From the NCBI RefSeq assembly GCF_013359935.1, contig NZ_JABMCB010000201.1:248001-312000 (forward strand): 64,000 nucleotides of DNA. The letters are read 5' to 3'. The stretch comes from Paenibacillus xylanilyticus. GTDB lineage: Bacteria; Bacillota; Bacilli; Paenibacillales; Paenibacillaceae. The stretch's first letter is position 1; each line of letters opens with the position of its first letter. The notes below the pieces were generated by a model. It worked only from the letters and a program-made list of their open reading frames with translations, ran no database searches and was not told the origin of the DNA. Of this stretch, positions 35,327 through 44,275 are shown in pieces. The translations under genes were made by a program, and so were the position numbers.

Positions 35327-36244
35327 ATGAAAAAGTGGATGAAAATTTCGATCTGGGTGGTTTCCATTTTTGTCATTGCTGTGTTTGGGTATGCGATGTA
35401 TTTATACCAATCCGTGAAGTCTACAGCTGATCAGATTTACGAGCCGCGTGATCCAGCGCAGCCTGTCTCTATTTCGGACAATAGAGGCGGGCTGCCAGTA
35501 GATATCAATAGCAAGGAGCCATTCAATGCTCTTATTCTGGGAGTGGATGAACGTCCGAACGATCCGGGGCGCTCGGATACAATGATCGTATTAAGTGTGA
35601 ATCCTGGGAAAAAACAAGTGCTCATGTTTAATATTCCGAGGGATACACGAACCGAGATTGTTGGCCACAGCACAGAAGACAAAATCAATCATGCGTATGC
35701 CTTCGGCGGTGTAGACATGTCGGTGAGAACCGTAGAACAATTTCTGGATGCCCCCATTCATTATTATATGAAAGTGGACATGGAAGGTTTTGCGAAAATC
35801 ATTGATCTGGTCGGAGGTGTAGATGTAAATAATCCATTTGCATTTGATTATGAGGGTCATCGTTACGAGCAGGGGAATATTCATTTGGATGGTGTGGCTG
35901 CCTTGGGTTTTTCGAGGATGCGGTATGATGACCCCCAAGGAGACTTGGGGCGTAATGGACGGCAACGTGAGGTTTTGAAGCAAATGATGAAAAATACGAT
36001 GCAATTCTCCAGTGTACTCAATCTTCAAAATATGCTGGATGAGCTGGGTACACATGTCAGAACAGACCTGACTTTTGATGAGATGAAGGAACTTATTCTT
36101 GATTATCGCAGTGATCTCGAAAATGTGGACACAGTGGAAATCAAGGGTAAAGGCGAAAAGATCAACGGAATTTACTATTATATTGTGGAACAGCAGGAGC
36201 GAGATCGCATTCACGGGATAATTGAAGAGAATTTAAAGAATTAA
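35327..36244 (+). CDS. LytR-CpsA-Psr (LCP) family protein
   Basis: A 305-residue protein with one N-terminal TM (about 6-27) and an extracellular LCP domain: LILGVDERPNDPGRSDTMIV, FNIPRDTRTEI, and the GGVDVNNPFAFDYEGH and GFSRMRYDDPQGDLGRNGRQ segments carrying the conserved Arg and Asp that bind pyrophosphate. LCP enzymes transfer undecaprenyl-linked polymers to peptidoglycan, so at least part of the product may be wall bound. GAGG precedes the ATG at seven to eight bases. Confidence 0.92.
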   Translation: MKKWMKISIWVVSIFVIAVFGYAMYLYQSVKSTADQIYEPRDPAQPVSISDNRGGLPVDINSKEPFNALILGVDERPNDPGRSDTMIVLSVNPGKKQVLMFNIPRDTRTEIVGHSTEDKINHAYAFGGVDMSVRTVEQFLDAPIHYYMKVDMEGFAKIIDLVGGVDVNNPFAFDYEGHRYEQGNIHLDGVAALGFSRMRYDDPQGDLGRNGRQREVLKQMMKNTMQFSSVLNLQNMLDELGTHVRTDLTFDEMKELILDYRSDLENVDTVEIKGKGEKINGIYYYIVEQQERDRIHGIIEENLKN

Positions 36245-36272
36245 GAATCTTCGATGGGCAACGAAAGTGGTG

Positions 36273-36845
36273 ATGACAATAATTGTGGAGGAGGGCTCCA
36301 GAAAAAGGAGACACGGTCGCAAACGAAGAGTGTACGGTTTTATTCTGTCCCTGCTGTTGATCGCAGCCTGGGTTTTGGTGATCTGGTCCATGTCCAACCA
36401 ATCGTATCAGCAGCAGACCATCCAGCCTTGGCTGCATCAATGGTCCGAAAAAGTCAAAATCGGATTTGTATTGCCTGATGTGCAATTCACTTACGGAGAG
36501 CATGACTATTCTTTGAGACAGAGACCTTATGACTTCGCCGAGTTTATATTTCGCAAGAGTGCGCACTTATTTGTGTATGCAGTGCTGGCGGTGCTTGTCT
36601 TCGGCGGACTGCGGTACAGGAAAATGCATATGCTGACCTGTATCGCTGCTTCCCTGATTGTTGTAGCGATTATTGCCTCTATTGATGAGTATATCCAGCA
36701 GTTCAGCCCTAACCGGACAAGTTCGATACGTGACATCGGAGTGGATCTGATTGGTGGCTTCTGCGGAATTACAATTTATGTGGCGATGAAGACCATGATC
36801 CGGAAACGAAGATCTCGCAGGCATTCGTCAACTCCAAACAAGTGA
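36273..36845 (+). CDS. VanZ family membrane protein
   Basis: A 190-residue protein with about four TM helices. The first follows a basic N-terminus (RKRRHGRKRRVYGFILSLLL). The signature DEYIQQFSPNRTSSIRDI followed by GVDLIGG matches the VanZ motif. VanZ proteins affect glycopeptide resistance and envelope properties by unknown means and often sit in polysaccharide loci. Starts at 36267 (GTG) and 36273 (ATG) are both possible. It follows the LCP gene by under 30 bases. Confidence 0.85.
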   Translation: MTIIVEEGSRKRRHGRKRRVYGFILSLLLIAAWVLVIWSMSNQSYQQQTIQPWLHQWSEKVKIGFVLPDVQFTYGEHDYSLRQRPYDFAEFIFRKSAHLFVYAVLAVLVFGGLRYRKMHMLTCIAASLIVVAIIASIDEYIQQFSPNRTSSIRDIGVDLIGGFCGITIYVAMKTMIRKRRSRRHSSTPNK

Positions 36846-36928
36846 TTTCCCAGGAAATGCTCTGTGCCAACCAGCTTCTACTTTCCTGCTATCCATCATA
36901 AGAATGGAGTAGGACAGGAGGGGTGGAC

Positions 36929-37447
36929 ATGCTGCGAAGACGCAATCGCAATGCTTTGTTCAAAAAGATCGGGTTCATCGCACTTGTGCTGCTGCTGTTA
37001 TGGCTTATAGCCAAAACCATTCCATATCTTTTTCGTGCGGATGCTCCGGATGAAGCTGCTTCGGTGGTTGAAGAGTTTTACCATTATGAGCAGGCGGGAG
37101 ATTTCGGCAGTTCATGGGAACTGTTTCACCCACTGATGAAGGAACGTTTCTCCAAAAGTGCCTATTTGCAGTCCAGAGCACATATTTTTATGCAGCATTT
37201 TGGCGTGGAAACATTTGAGTTCGAGATGGAAAAACCGGAGCGGGAATTTGATGTCACGGTGATTGACGGCGTAGAGCCATTTGCCGAGGCTTACAAAATC
37301 GGAATAATCATGAAGTACAGAAGCACCTTCGGTCAATTGAATCTTGTACAGACCTGCTATGTGGTGAAGGATGGGGAGGACTGGACATTGCTCTGGTATT
37401 ACCCTGGAAAGGGTGGGGAGCAGCACTCCGGTGAAAGCCATAAATGA
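36929..37447 (+). CDS. Hypothetical membrane-anchored protein at the end of the exopolysaccharide locus
   Basis: A 172-residue protein with a basic N-terminus (MLRRRNRNALFKK), one TM at about 14-32 and an extracellular domain of about 130 residues. The sequence EEFYHYEQAGDFGSSWELFH resembles the first helices of NTF2-like/DUF4878 lumazine-type domains, but the family is not certain. AGGAGG precedes the ATG at six bases. The strong terminator after it closes the locus, so it is probably cotranscribed with the LCP and VanZ genes. Confidence 0.7.
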   Translation: MLRRRNRNALFKKIGFIALVLLLLWLIAKTIPYLFRADAPDEAASVVEEFYHYEQAGDFGSSWELFHPLMKERFSKSAYLQSRAHIFMQHFGVETFEFEMEKPEREFDVTVIDGVEPFAEAYKIGIIMKYRSTFGQLNLVQTCYVVKDGEDWTLLWYYPGKGGEQHSGESHK

Positions 37448-37516
37448 TCTTCTGAGGCGGGTAGGCGGATGATATTGATCGATACTTTGCATCACTTTGT
37501 ATCATTTTCCCGAAGA

Positions 37517-37565
37517 AAAGCTCTATAAATGCGAGACTTTTGTCGCATTTATAGAGCTTTTTTTG
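37517..37565 (+). terminator. Strong terminator closing the exopolysaccharide locus
   Basis: AAGCTCTATAAATGCGA and its exact complement TCGCATTTATAGAGCTT flank a short loop and are followed by a T run. The 17-bp perfect stem is the longest in the window. Confidence 0.95.
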
Positions 37566-37595
37566 CGTTTCGGCCCTATTTAAAGGGCGATGGGC

Positions 37596-37624
37596 TTGAC
37601 AATAGTCCTGGGGTCAAGTAAATT
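37596..37624 (+). promoter_or_regulatory. Predicted promoter of the Cys-rich protein/ABC genes
   Basis: TTGACA (37596-37601), 17-base spacer, TAAATT (37619-37624), identical in elements and spacing to the exopolysaccharide promoter at 18607. Confidence 0.7.
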
Positions 37625-37632
37625 ACGAGTTA

Positions 37633-37647
37633 GATACAAAATGTATC
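37633..37647. promoter_or_regulatory. Operator GATACAAAATGTATC
   Basis: A palindrome eight bases downstream of the -10 box, covering the expected transcription start. It belongs to the same family as sites 1546, 18614 and 18648. Half-sites (GATAC...GCATC and TTTGTATC) also occur at 37481-37503. Confidence 0.65.
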
Positions 37648-37713
37648 AAAATTCAGCTTCTAACGACAAATAACAGGGACGACATCGCTCCTTGTTGAGG
37701 GGAAGGAATTTCA

Positions 37714-37965
37714 GTGATCGAAACGAGCCGCTTTTACTGTGTCAGTTGTGGGATGATTGTGTCGGTTGGTAGAGGCTCTGTCGAATCAAAGGAAGAGGGC
37801 TATGGAGGCAATCACGTATTTCGCACCGGATTTTATCGGAGTGAAATGCCGCTTGGATGCTGTGGAGCGTGTCTGATCCATACAAAGCGCAAGGAGAACA
37901 CCCAGTTTACGGGACAATATACTAAAGATTATGATACACTATGTTCATATGAGAAACGGGCCTGA
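37714..37965 (+). CDS. Small Cys-rich protein with two CxxC pairs
   Basis: An unrecognised 83-residue protein. C9-x2-C12 and C50-x2-C53 (CVSC and CGAC, with an extra C49) are spaced like the two knuckles of a zinc ribbon, so metal binding is likely though inferred. No signal peptide. GTG 37714 follows AAGGA at six bases. It is the first gene after an operator-bearing promoter and lies about 30 bases before the ABC transporter genes, with which it may be cotranscribed. Confidence 0.65.
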   Translation: MIETSRFYCVSCGMIVSVGRGSVESKEEGYGGNHVFRTGFYRSEMPLGCCGACLIHTKRKENTQFTGQYTKDYDTLCSYEKRA

Positions 37966-37998
37966 TTAAATATGCCCGTTGATGAGGGAGTGAATTGA

Positions 37999-38907
37999 AT
38001 GCAGCAGGAGCCGGTCGTCCGACTTCAGGGCGTCAGTAAAATCATATCTTCCCGATCGTTGGTCAGCGACCTGACTCTGGATATTTCTCCGGGGCAGGTT
38101 TTTGGTTTTTTAGGGCCTAATGGTGCCGGGAAAACGACAACGATTCGAATGATGGTCGGACTAATGTCCATTAGCAAGGGAGATATTTTCATCTCGGGAC
38201 ACAGTGTAAAGAATGAATTTGAACAGGCAGTGGCTAATGTGGGAGCCATTGTAGAAAATCCGGAAATGTACAAGTTTCTCACCGGATACCAGAATCTTGT
38301 GCATTTTGCCCGCATGTCTCCAGGGATTACGAAAGAGCGCATTGCGGAAACCATTGAGCGTGTAGGGTTAACGGCCCGTATTCATGATAAAGTGAAAACC
38401 TATTCTCTGGGGATGCGTCAGCGCCTTGGTGTGGCGCAGGCCATATTACATAAGCCAAAGCTGCTTGTGCTGGATGAGCCAACCAACGGTCTTGATCCGC
38501 AGGGGATTCGGGAATTAAGGGATTATCTGCGCCAGCTCAGCCGTGAGGAAGGCATTACCGTCTTTGTTTCGAGCCACTTACTGTCGGAGATGGAACTGAT
38601 GTGTGATACGGTTGCCATCATCCAAAACGGTAAACTGATTGATGTGAGAAACCTCAGAGCCGAAGCCGGGGCAGATGCACTCACGGAAGTTGCCTTTGAA
38701 GTGAATGACGCGCAGCGTGCCGCAGAACTGGTTCATGATGCTGCGGTCCAAGGGAACATGCTTGTGGTACGTATATCACGTGACCAGATTCCGGATCTAA
38801 ATGCCAAACTGGTGAGTGAAGGCATTCAGGTATACGGGATCCGTAACGTAACGCACACACTCGAAGACCAATTTTTACAAGTGACTGGGGGCGGAGGTAT
38901 TGTCTAA
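37999..38907 (+). CDS. ABC transporter ATP-binding protein
   Basis: A 302-residue ATPase of the BcrA/CcmA-like exporter group. Walker A is GPNGAGKTTT, the signature YSLGMRQRLG, Walker B LLVLDEPTNGLDPQG, and the switch His is in SSHLLSEME. The roughly 80-residue C-terminal extension is typical of drug- or lantibiotic-type ABC-2 exporters. GGGAGTG precedes the ATG. The permease gene overlaps its end by eight bases. Confidence 0.92.
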   Translation: MQQEPVVRLQGVSKIISSRSLVSDLTLDISPGQVFGFLGPNGAGKTTTIRMMVGLMSISKGDIFISGHSVKNEFEQAVANVGAIVENPEMYKFLTGYQNLVHFARMSPGITKERIAETIERVGLTARIHDKVKTYSLGMRQRLGVAQAILHKPKLLVLDEPTNGLDPQGIRELRDYLRQLSREEGITVFVSSHLLSEMELMCDTVAIIQNGKLIDVRNLRAEAGADALTEVAFEVNDAQRAAELVHDAAVQGNMLVVRISRDQIPDLNAKLVSEGIQVYGIRNVTHTLEDQFLQVTGGGGIV

Positions 38908-39694
38908 CTTTGGTAATCTTTTATTGAATGAAAATATGAAAATATTTCGGCGGCCCCGTACGTGGATCATGCTTTCATTTTTGGCGTTAATCTCGCTGTT
39001 GTTTCCGGTGCTGCTGAGAGAAGGCATGGCAGCCGGTGACGTTTACTTCTGGGAAGCAGCTATCACTACGGTTCAGATCGTGTTCTTCCTGAATACCATC
39101 TTCTGTGTTGTCATTGCAGCTGAAGCGGTAGCAGGGGAATTCACATGGGGGACCATCAAGCTGCTGCTCATTCGTCCATGGTCACGAAGCAAGATTTTGG
39201 CCTCAAAATACGTGACTGTCATTGCGTTCAGTCTGCTCAGTACGATTCTGATCCTGTTGCTCGCAACGGGCATGTCCTATCTGCTATTCTCCCATGATGG
39301 ATCTGTGAGCGGGAGCGGCAGCTCGGCGTCATATGCGTTTGAGTTATGGGCATATCTGTATGTCGATCTGTTTATTACGCTGGCTATTGCTTTTATGGTT
39401 TCTTCCGTGTTTCGTTCGGGGGCATTGGCGATTGGTCTGTCACTGTTTATCATGTTCACCCAGAGTATATTCGCCTTGATTTTCAATCCGGATCGGTATG
39501 AATGGGCCAAGTTTGTCCTGTTTAATAACATGGATCTCAGCCGGTATATGAGTTCAGGAATGGACTTTGGATTGCTCGGCGGGGGTAACGCGGGAATGAC
39601 CCTTGGTTTCTCCGTTGCTGTACTGGCGGTTTATTATGTCATCTTTATGGTCATTTCATGGGTAGTTTTCAATAAAAGAGATGTGGCAGGCTAA
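38900..39694 (+). CDS. ABC-2 type transporter permease
   Basis: A 264-residue protein with about six TM helices, partner of the preceding ATPase. The ABC-2 family pattern is seen in FCVVIAAEAVAGEFTWGTIK followed by LLLIRPWSRSKIL. The substrate is unknown; family members export bacitracin-like peptides or lipids. TTG 38900 lies only two bases after GGAGG, so translation may instead be coupled to the upstream gene or begin at TTG 38924 or ATG 38936. Its last codons form part of the terminator stem. Confidence 0.87.
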   Translation: MSNFGNLLLNENMKIFRRPRTWIMLSFLALISLLFPVLLREGMAAGDVYFWEAAITTVQIVFFLNTIFCVVIAAEAVAGEFTWGTIKLLLIRPWSRSKILASKYVTVIAFSLLSTILILLLATGMSYLLFSHDGSVSGSGSSASYAFELWAYLYVDLFITLAIAFMVSSVFRSGALAIGLSLFIMFTQSIFALIFNPDRYEWAKFVLFNNMDLSRYMSSGMDFGLLGGGNAGMTLGFSVAVLAVYYVIFMVISWVVFNKRDVAG

Positions 39695-39713
39695 CCGCCT
39701 GCTGTTTTTTTTT
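39686..39713 (+). terminator. Terminator overlapping the permease stop codon
   Basis: GCAGGC (39686-39691) pairs with GCCTGC (39697-39702); the TAA stop lies in the loop, and a run of nine T follows. Confidence 0.9.
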
Positions 39714-39870
39714 GCCCATTTCACTCACTGAGAAAAGGAGACCTCACGATAACAGACTCCAATTGTGGCAATACTTGCGTTTAAGGGTACATATAATCAA
39801 GTGACCGTCAAAGAGTGCACCAGATTATCGCCGCAATACGGGGAGCGCAGCGTATGGAGGGATCAATTTC

Positions 39871-40947
39871 TTGATAAACAATAAGTTTTACCGAATTTGC
39901 ACAGCCATTATTTTGCTGCTGCTCATTGTCTATTTGGGAGATAAAGTGAATTTTATTTTCCGCCCGTTAACATCACTAATACATATCATCATTATTCCGC
40001 TACTGATCGCGGGCTTTTTCTATTATTTACTTCGGCCGCTCGTTGACTACATGGAACGACATCGGATGAAGAGGGCTCTGTCCGTTCTCATTATTTATGT
40101 CGTGATTGCCCTGCTGATTGCCGGATTCAGTGTGCTCGTATGGCCCTCACTCCGGGAACAACTATGGAACTTTATTGAAAATACACCGGTTTTGATGTCC
40201 TCACTTAGTGCTCAGCTAAACGAACTGGAGAGAAGCGGCTTCCTGTCCAAATATCTGCCCGAAGATTCGGATATCGTTTCACGATTCTCTGACTTCCTGA
40301 CTCAGGGAATTGCGCAGGTAACGGATTATCTATCCGGGCTGTTCTCGGTTGTATCCAATCTGGTCATCATTTTGGCGACATTTCCGATTATGCTGTATTA
40401 CATGCTGAAGGAAGGCAGCAAGTTTGGCACCAATCTAACCCTGCTTCTGCCGAGAGGTTACCGGAAGGACGGGGAAGAGACCGTTCATGAAATAGATGAA
40501 GCGCTGAGCAATTTTATTGTAGGGCGAGTGATTGTCAATGTCGCGCTGGGAATCCTGATGTACATCGGTTTTCTTATCCTCGGATTGCCTTATGCGCTAT
40601 TGCTGACGGTCGTATCCATCATATTAAATTTCATTCCTTATGTCGGTGCGATCCTGGCAGCCATACCAATTGTTATTGTAGCCTTTATTGAATCTCCATC
40701 CATGGCGATCTGGTCGCTGGTCATTATCGTGGTGGCGCAGCAGATTCAGGATAATCTGATATCTCCTTATGTCTATGGCAAGCAGCTGGATATCCATCCG
40801 CTGACAACCGTCATTTTATTGCTGGTAGGTGCTGACCTTGGCAATATCCTCGGCATGATCATTGTGATTCCGTTGTATATGATTATCAAGATCATTTTCC
40901 GCAAGATTCAGAATCGAATTGTGGAGGATAGAGCAGAGAATACGTGA
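39871..40947 (+). CDS. AI-2E family transporter (UPF0118)
   Basis: A 358-residue membrane protein with about eight TMs and the conserved central cytoplasmic-to-membrane segment GRVIVNVALGILMYIGFLI, then LNFIPYVGAILAAIPIVIVA and QQIQDNLISPYVYGKQL near the C-terminus, the most conserved block of the family. Members include the TqsA AI-2 exporter and Na+/H+ antiporters, so the substrate is open. TTG 39871 follows GGAGG at ten bases. Confidence 0.9.
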   Translation: MINNKFYRICTAIILLLLIVYLGDKVNFIFRPLTSLIHIIIIPLLIAGFFYYLLRPLVDYMERHRMKRALSVLIIYVVIALLIAGFSVLVWPSLREQLWNFIENTPVLMSSLSAQLNELERSGFLSKYLPEDSDIVSRFSDFLTQGIAQVTDYLSGLFSVVSNLVIILATFPIMLYYMLKEGSKFGTNLTLLLPRGYRKDGEETVHEIDEALSNFIVGRVIVNVALGILMYIGFLILGLPYALLLTVVSIILNFIPYVGAILAAIPIVIVAFIESPSMAIWSLVIIVVAQQIQDNLISPYVYGKQLDIHPLTTVILLLVGADLGNILGMIIVIPLYMIIKIIFRKIQNRIVEDRAENT

Positions 40948-40977
40948 AGATGAGCATATCTTTTTTGATGAAATACC

Positions 40978-41012
40978 AAAAGAGCACTTCCGCGAGGGAA
41001 GTGCTCTTTTAT
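40978..41012. terminator. Bidirectional terminator between convergent genes
   Basis: AAAAGAGCACTTCC and GGAAGTGCTCTTTT form a symmetrical stem-loop with A and T tracts on both sides, serving the transporter and the minus-strand gene. Confidence 0.92.
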
Positions 41013-41050
41013 ATTCCAATACGGCATTAACGTGTGATTAACTGTATCGC

Positions 41051-42400
41051 TTATGAACTCTTTTCGGATTCGTCATCCGTATACTCAGACATAACGAGCG
41101 GCTCTTTAGGTACAACTGCCACTTTATAGAACCGGTTTTTGTCTTTTTCCAGAAGAACAAAGGTCAGGTTCTCGAACTCATACTCATCCTGCTCGTTCAT
41201 CTCCGGACGGTGGCTGTAGAGCCATCCACCAATCGTATCCCATTCATCGGCATCGAGGTTCGACATAAACATGTCGTTAACCTTGGACAGGGATACCTTA
41301 CCATCCATAATGACATAGTTTTCGTTGATGACCTGGATGTCTTCCACTTCGTCCGCATCGAACTCGTCGCGGATCTCGCCGACAATCTGTTCAAGCACAT
41401 CTTCAATCGTCACAATACCTGATGTTCCGCCGTATTCATCGACCAGCACGGCGATATGAACGCCATCCTTTTGCATTTTCTTGAGCAGATCCTTAACCGG
41501 AGTCGTTTCATGAACAGCAGATACGGGCTGGATCAGTGAAGAAAGATCAACAGGTTCATCGTTTCCGTAAAGCTCAAGGAAGAATTGTTTGGTATTGATG
41601 ATACCGATAATATCGTCTTTGCTCTCGTTCACAACCGGGAAACGGGTGTACTGCTCTTCACGAATGATCTCCAGGTTTTCCTCGTTCGTTCTATTCACAT
41701 AAAGGCAGACCATATCGGTCCGGGGTACCATGATTTCTTTGGCTAACATTTCATCAAAAGCAAAGATCCGGCTTACATAACCGAACTCAGCTTGGTTGAT
41801 TTTACCACTTTCAAAGCTTTCATTAATAATGATCTGCAACTCTTCTTCGGAGTGTGCATCTTCATGTTCAGAGGCAGGTTTGATTCCGAACAGTTTCACC
41901 AGTTGGTTCGCTGAGCCGTTCAACAGCCAGATAAAAGGATACATAATTCGGTTAAACCAGATGATAGGTGTAGACGTCAGCAGTGCAACAGTCTCGGCTT
42001 TCCGGATTGCAATCGTTTTTGGAGCGAGTTCACCAACCACAACATGCAGATACGTGATGGAAGCAAACGCGATAACAAACGATAAGAACGAAGAAACCGC
42101 CTCAGGCATTTTCAAGCTTTCAAACACAGGGTGGAGAATCTTCTCTACCGTTGGTTCACCCAGCCAGCCCAGTCCCAGAGATGTGATCGTGATTCCAAGC
42201 TGGCAGGCGGACAAATAGCCATCCAGATTGGCAACGGCCTGTTTAACAGCCAGCGCACGCTTGTTCCCTTCTGCAATCATTTGGTCGATCCGGCTCGGAC
42301 GAACCCGTACCAGAGCGAACTCCACTGCAACAAAAAACGCCGAAAGTCCTATCAAAAACGCAACCATTACTAAATTTATCGCATACCTCTCACTTTCCAT
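41051..42400 (-). CDS. CNNM/HlyC-CorC family membrane protein
   Basis: A 449-residue protein: a DUF21 membrane domain with about four TMs (residues 1-200), a CBS pair (about 215-335; MVPRTDMVCLYVNRTNEE and GVHIAVLVDEYGGTSGIVTI) and a C-terminal CorC_HlyC domain (about 350-435). Related proteins such as MpfA/YhdP are linked to Mg2+ export. AAAGGAG lies eleven bases before the ATG, and a minus-strand TATAAT (rc of 42441-42446) is a probable -10. Confidence 0.9.
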   Translation of the reverse strand: MESERYAINLVMVAFLIGLSAFFVAVEFALVRVRPSRIDQMIAEGNKRALAVKQAVANLDGYLSACQLGITITSLGLGWLGEPTVEKILHPVFESLKMPEAVSSFLSFVIAFASITYLHVVVGELAPKTIAIRKAETVALLTSTPIIWFNRIMYPFIWLLNGSANQLVKLFGIKPASEHEDAHSEEELQIIINESFESGKINQAEFGYVSRIFAFDEMLAKEIMVPRTDMVCLYVNRTNEENLEIIREEQYTRFPVVNESKDDIIGIINTKQFFLELYGNDEPVDLSSLIQPVSAVHETTPVKDLLKKMQKDGVHIAVLVDEYGGTSGIVTIEDVLEQIVGEIRDEFDADEVEDIQVINENYVIMDGKVSLSKVNDMFMSNLDADEWDTIGGWLYSHRPEMNEQDEYEFENLTFVLLEKDKNRFYKVAVVPKEPLVMSEYTDDESEKSS

Positions 42401-42767
42401 TCACTGCTCTTCTCCTTTAGGTAATAAGTTTTTAACGAATATTATATCGAATTTAACGCCAGAAGACCACCTCCTGCGGAGCAAAAGAGGAAGACTATGG
42501 AAGGTGAAATGCTCTAAATGGCGGTGTGATGCGGTTTCTCAGACTTGATGGAGAATATGTAGATGCAAACACAGTCAGAATAGACAGCCATTTCAGCATA
42601 GCAGGCGGGCAGTAAACCCTAAGATTAGTTTGCGTATGTAAAGTTTTATCTATACGGACGTTACGAATAGGTCCAACATTGGGTATCTATGATTAGCTAT
42701 ATGCTTTATCGTCAAAACTGATGAAGTGAGAGAGAAAGGCAAGATTGTCATCGAGGGGGAAGCCGGA
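42401..42767. other. Intergenic gap between the HlyC-like and cardiolipin synthase genes
   Basis: Apart from the minus-strand -10 box near 42441-42446 and ribosome site near 42412, no convincing gene, hairpin or repeat was found. A minus-strand AGGAGGTGG near 42466-42476 has no good open frame after it. Confidence 0.5.
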
Positions 42768-44207
42768 ATGTTTTGGCTGGTCATTATTTTACTCGTTTTT
42801 ATTTTCCAGGCAGCCACCATTATCATATTGGAGTTCAGAAATCCGTCCAAAGCGGTGGCCTGGCTGTTTATTTTGTTTTGTGTGCCTCCGATTGGTTTTA
42901 TCGTGTATTACTTCGTGGCACAGGATTTCAACAAACGAAAAAAAGTACGCAAAGCCGGATCGAGAATTTTCAGGGAGATTAAGGAAACGATATGGGAGCA
43001 GGCTCATATTGTGAAGGAAGCAGCCGAAATGCCTGACAATCGCTTTATGCACCAGCAGCGGTTGTTTAATCTGCTGTCCCATCTGTCGGAGAGCCCTATC
43101 ACGGGCTGCAACAGAAGCAAAGTGTTAACGAACGGGAAAGAGGCCTTCCCGGCCATGTTAAGGGAAATGGAGAAGGCGAAGCATCATCTGCATGTGGAGT
43201 TTTACATTTTTCGTGATGATGCAATCAGTACCAAGTTTCAGGAAGTGATGATTCGCAAGGCACGTGAAGGTGTAAGAGTCCGGTTTATCTGTGACGGTCT
43301 TGGCAGCCACAAAATGAGCCTGGGTTTTATCCGCAAGCTTCAGGATGCCGGGGTGGAATTCCATTATTTCCTTCCTCCGCTGATTGCCACCATTGATCGC
43401 AGGGTCAATTACCGGAATCATCGGAAAATTATCGTCGTGGATGGAAGGGTTGGATTTGTGGGCGGCATTAATGTCGGGGATGATTACCTCGGAAAATACC
43501 ATAAAATGGGGTTCTGGCGGGATACGCATATGCAGCTGGAAGGTGACGCCGTTTATTTCCTGCAAAACACATTTCTTAACGACTGGAAGCTTGCTTCCGG
43601 TGAGCAGATTACCGAAACGCAGTTAAAAGAACTGTTTCCGCCTCATATATGCAGCGGGGACGAAAAAATTCAGATTCTGGCCAGTGGACCTGACCAGGAG
43701 TGGGATGCGATTCAGGAAATGTGTTTTGGAGCCATCTCGGTAGCCTGTGAACGCATTTATATTACGAGTCCTTATTTCATTCCGGATCCTGCCCTGTATG
43801 AAGCGCTGAAGACTGCTGCTGTAAGCGGGGTGGATGTGAAGATCATTATTCCCTATCAGTCTGATTCACGGCTTGTGCATCTGGCTTCCCTCTCGTATGT
43901 GGAGGAATTGCTCCGTGCTGGGGTGGAGTTTTATCAGTATCGAAAAGGATTTGTACATGCCAAAGTCATGATTGTGGATGAGCTGCTTGCCACCGTGGGG
44001 ACAGCCAACATGGATATGCGCAGTTTTTTCTGCAACTTTGAACTTACAGCCGTTCTGTTTGAATCCTCCTCCATGGATCGTTTGATAGCGGATTTTGAAA
44101 AGGATTTGAAGGTGTCCAGCAAGATCGACCTTAAGGCATTTCAGGGACGTTCACGAGGGCAAAAGGGGGCAGAAATCCTTTCTCGCATGCTTTCTCCGCT
44201 GCTTTAG
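42768..44207 (+). CDS. cls: Cardiolipin synthase
   Basis: A 479-residue phospholipase D superfamily enzyme that condenses two phosphatidylglycerols to cardiolipin. Two N-terminal TMs (about 2-22 and 34-54), then two HKD motifs: HRKIIVVDGRVGFVGG in the middle and HAKVMIVDELLATVGTANMD near the end. Length and order match Cls/YwnE. ATG 42768 is preceded by GAGGGGGAAG; the frame back to GTG 42726 has no ribosome site. Confidence 0.95.
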   Translation: MFWLVIILLVFIFQAATIIILEFRNPSKAVAWLFILFCVPPIGFIVYYFVAQDFNKRKKVRKAGSRIFREIKETIWEQAHIVKEAAEMPDNRFMHQQRLFNLLSHLSESPITGCNRSKVLTNGKEAFPAMLREMEKAKHHLHVEFYIFRDDAISTKFQEVMIRKAREGVRVRFICDGLGSHKMSLGFIRKLQDAGVEFHYFLPPLIATIDRRVNYRNHRKIIVVDGRVGFVGGINVGDDYLGKYHKMGFWRDTHMQLEGDAVYFLQNTFLNDWKLASGEQITETQLKELFPPHICSGDEKIQILASGPDQEWDAIQEMCFGAISVACERIYITSPYFIPDPALYEALKTAAVSGVDVKIIIPYQSDSRLVHLASLSYVEELLRAGVEFYQYRKGFVHAKVMIVDELLATVGTANMDMRSFFCNFELTAVLFESSSMDRLIADFEKDLKVSSKIDLKAFQGRSRGQKGAEILSRMLSPLL

Positions 44208-44227
44208 CCGTTTTAGGTTCGATTTCT

Positions 44228-44266
44228 GAAGATAAATTCACTTTTTTTGAATTTATCTTCTTTTTG
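44228..44266 (+). terminator. Intrinsic terminator after cls
   Basis: GAAGATAAATTC pairs with GAATTTATCTTC around a nine-base loop, followed by TTTTTG. Confidence 0.85.
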
Positions 44267-44275
44267 CTAACTATT

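Noticed and set aside
36254..36478. 74-codon frame over the start of the VanZ gene
   Set aside because: It overlaps the recognised VanZ frame in another phase and has no family resemblance.
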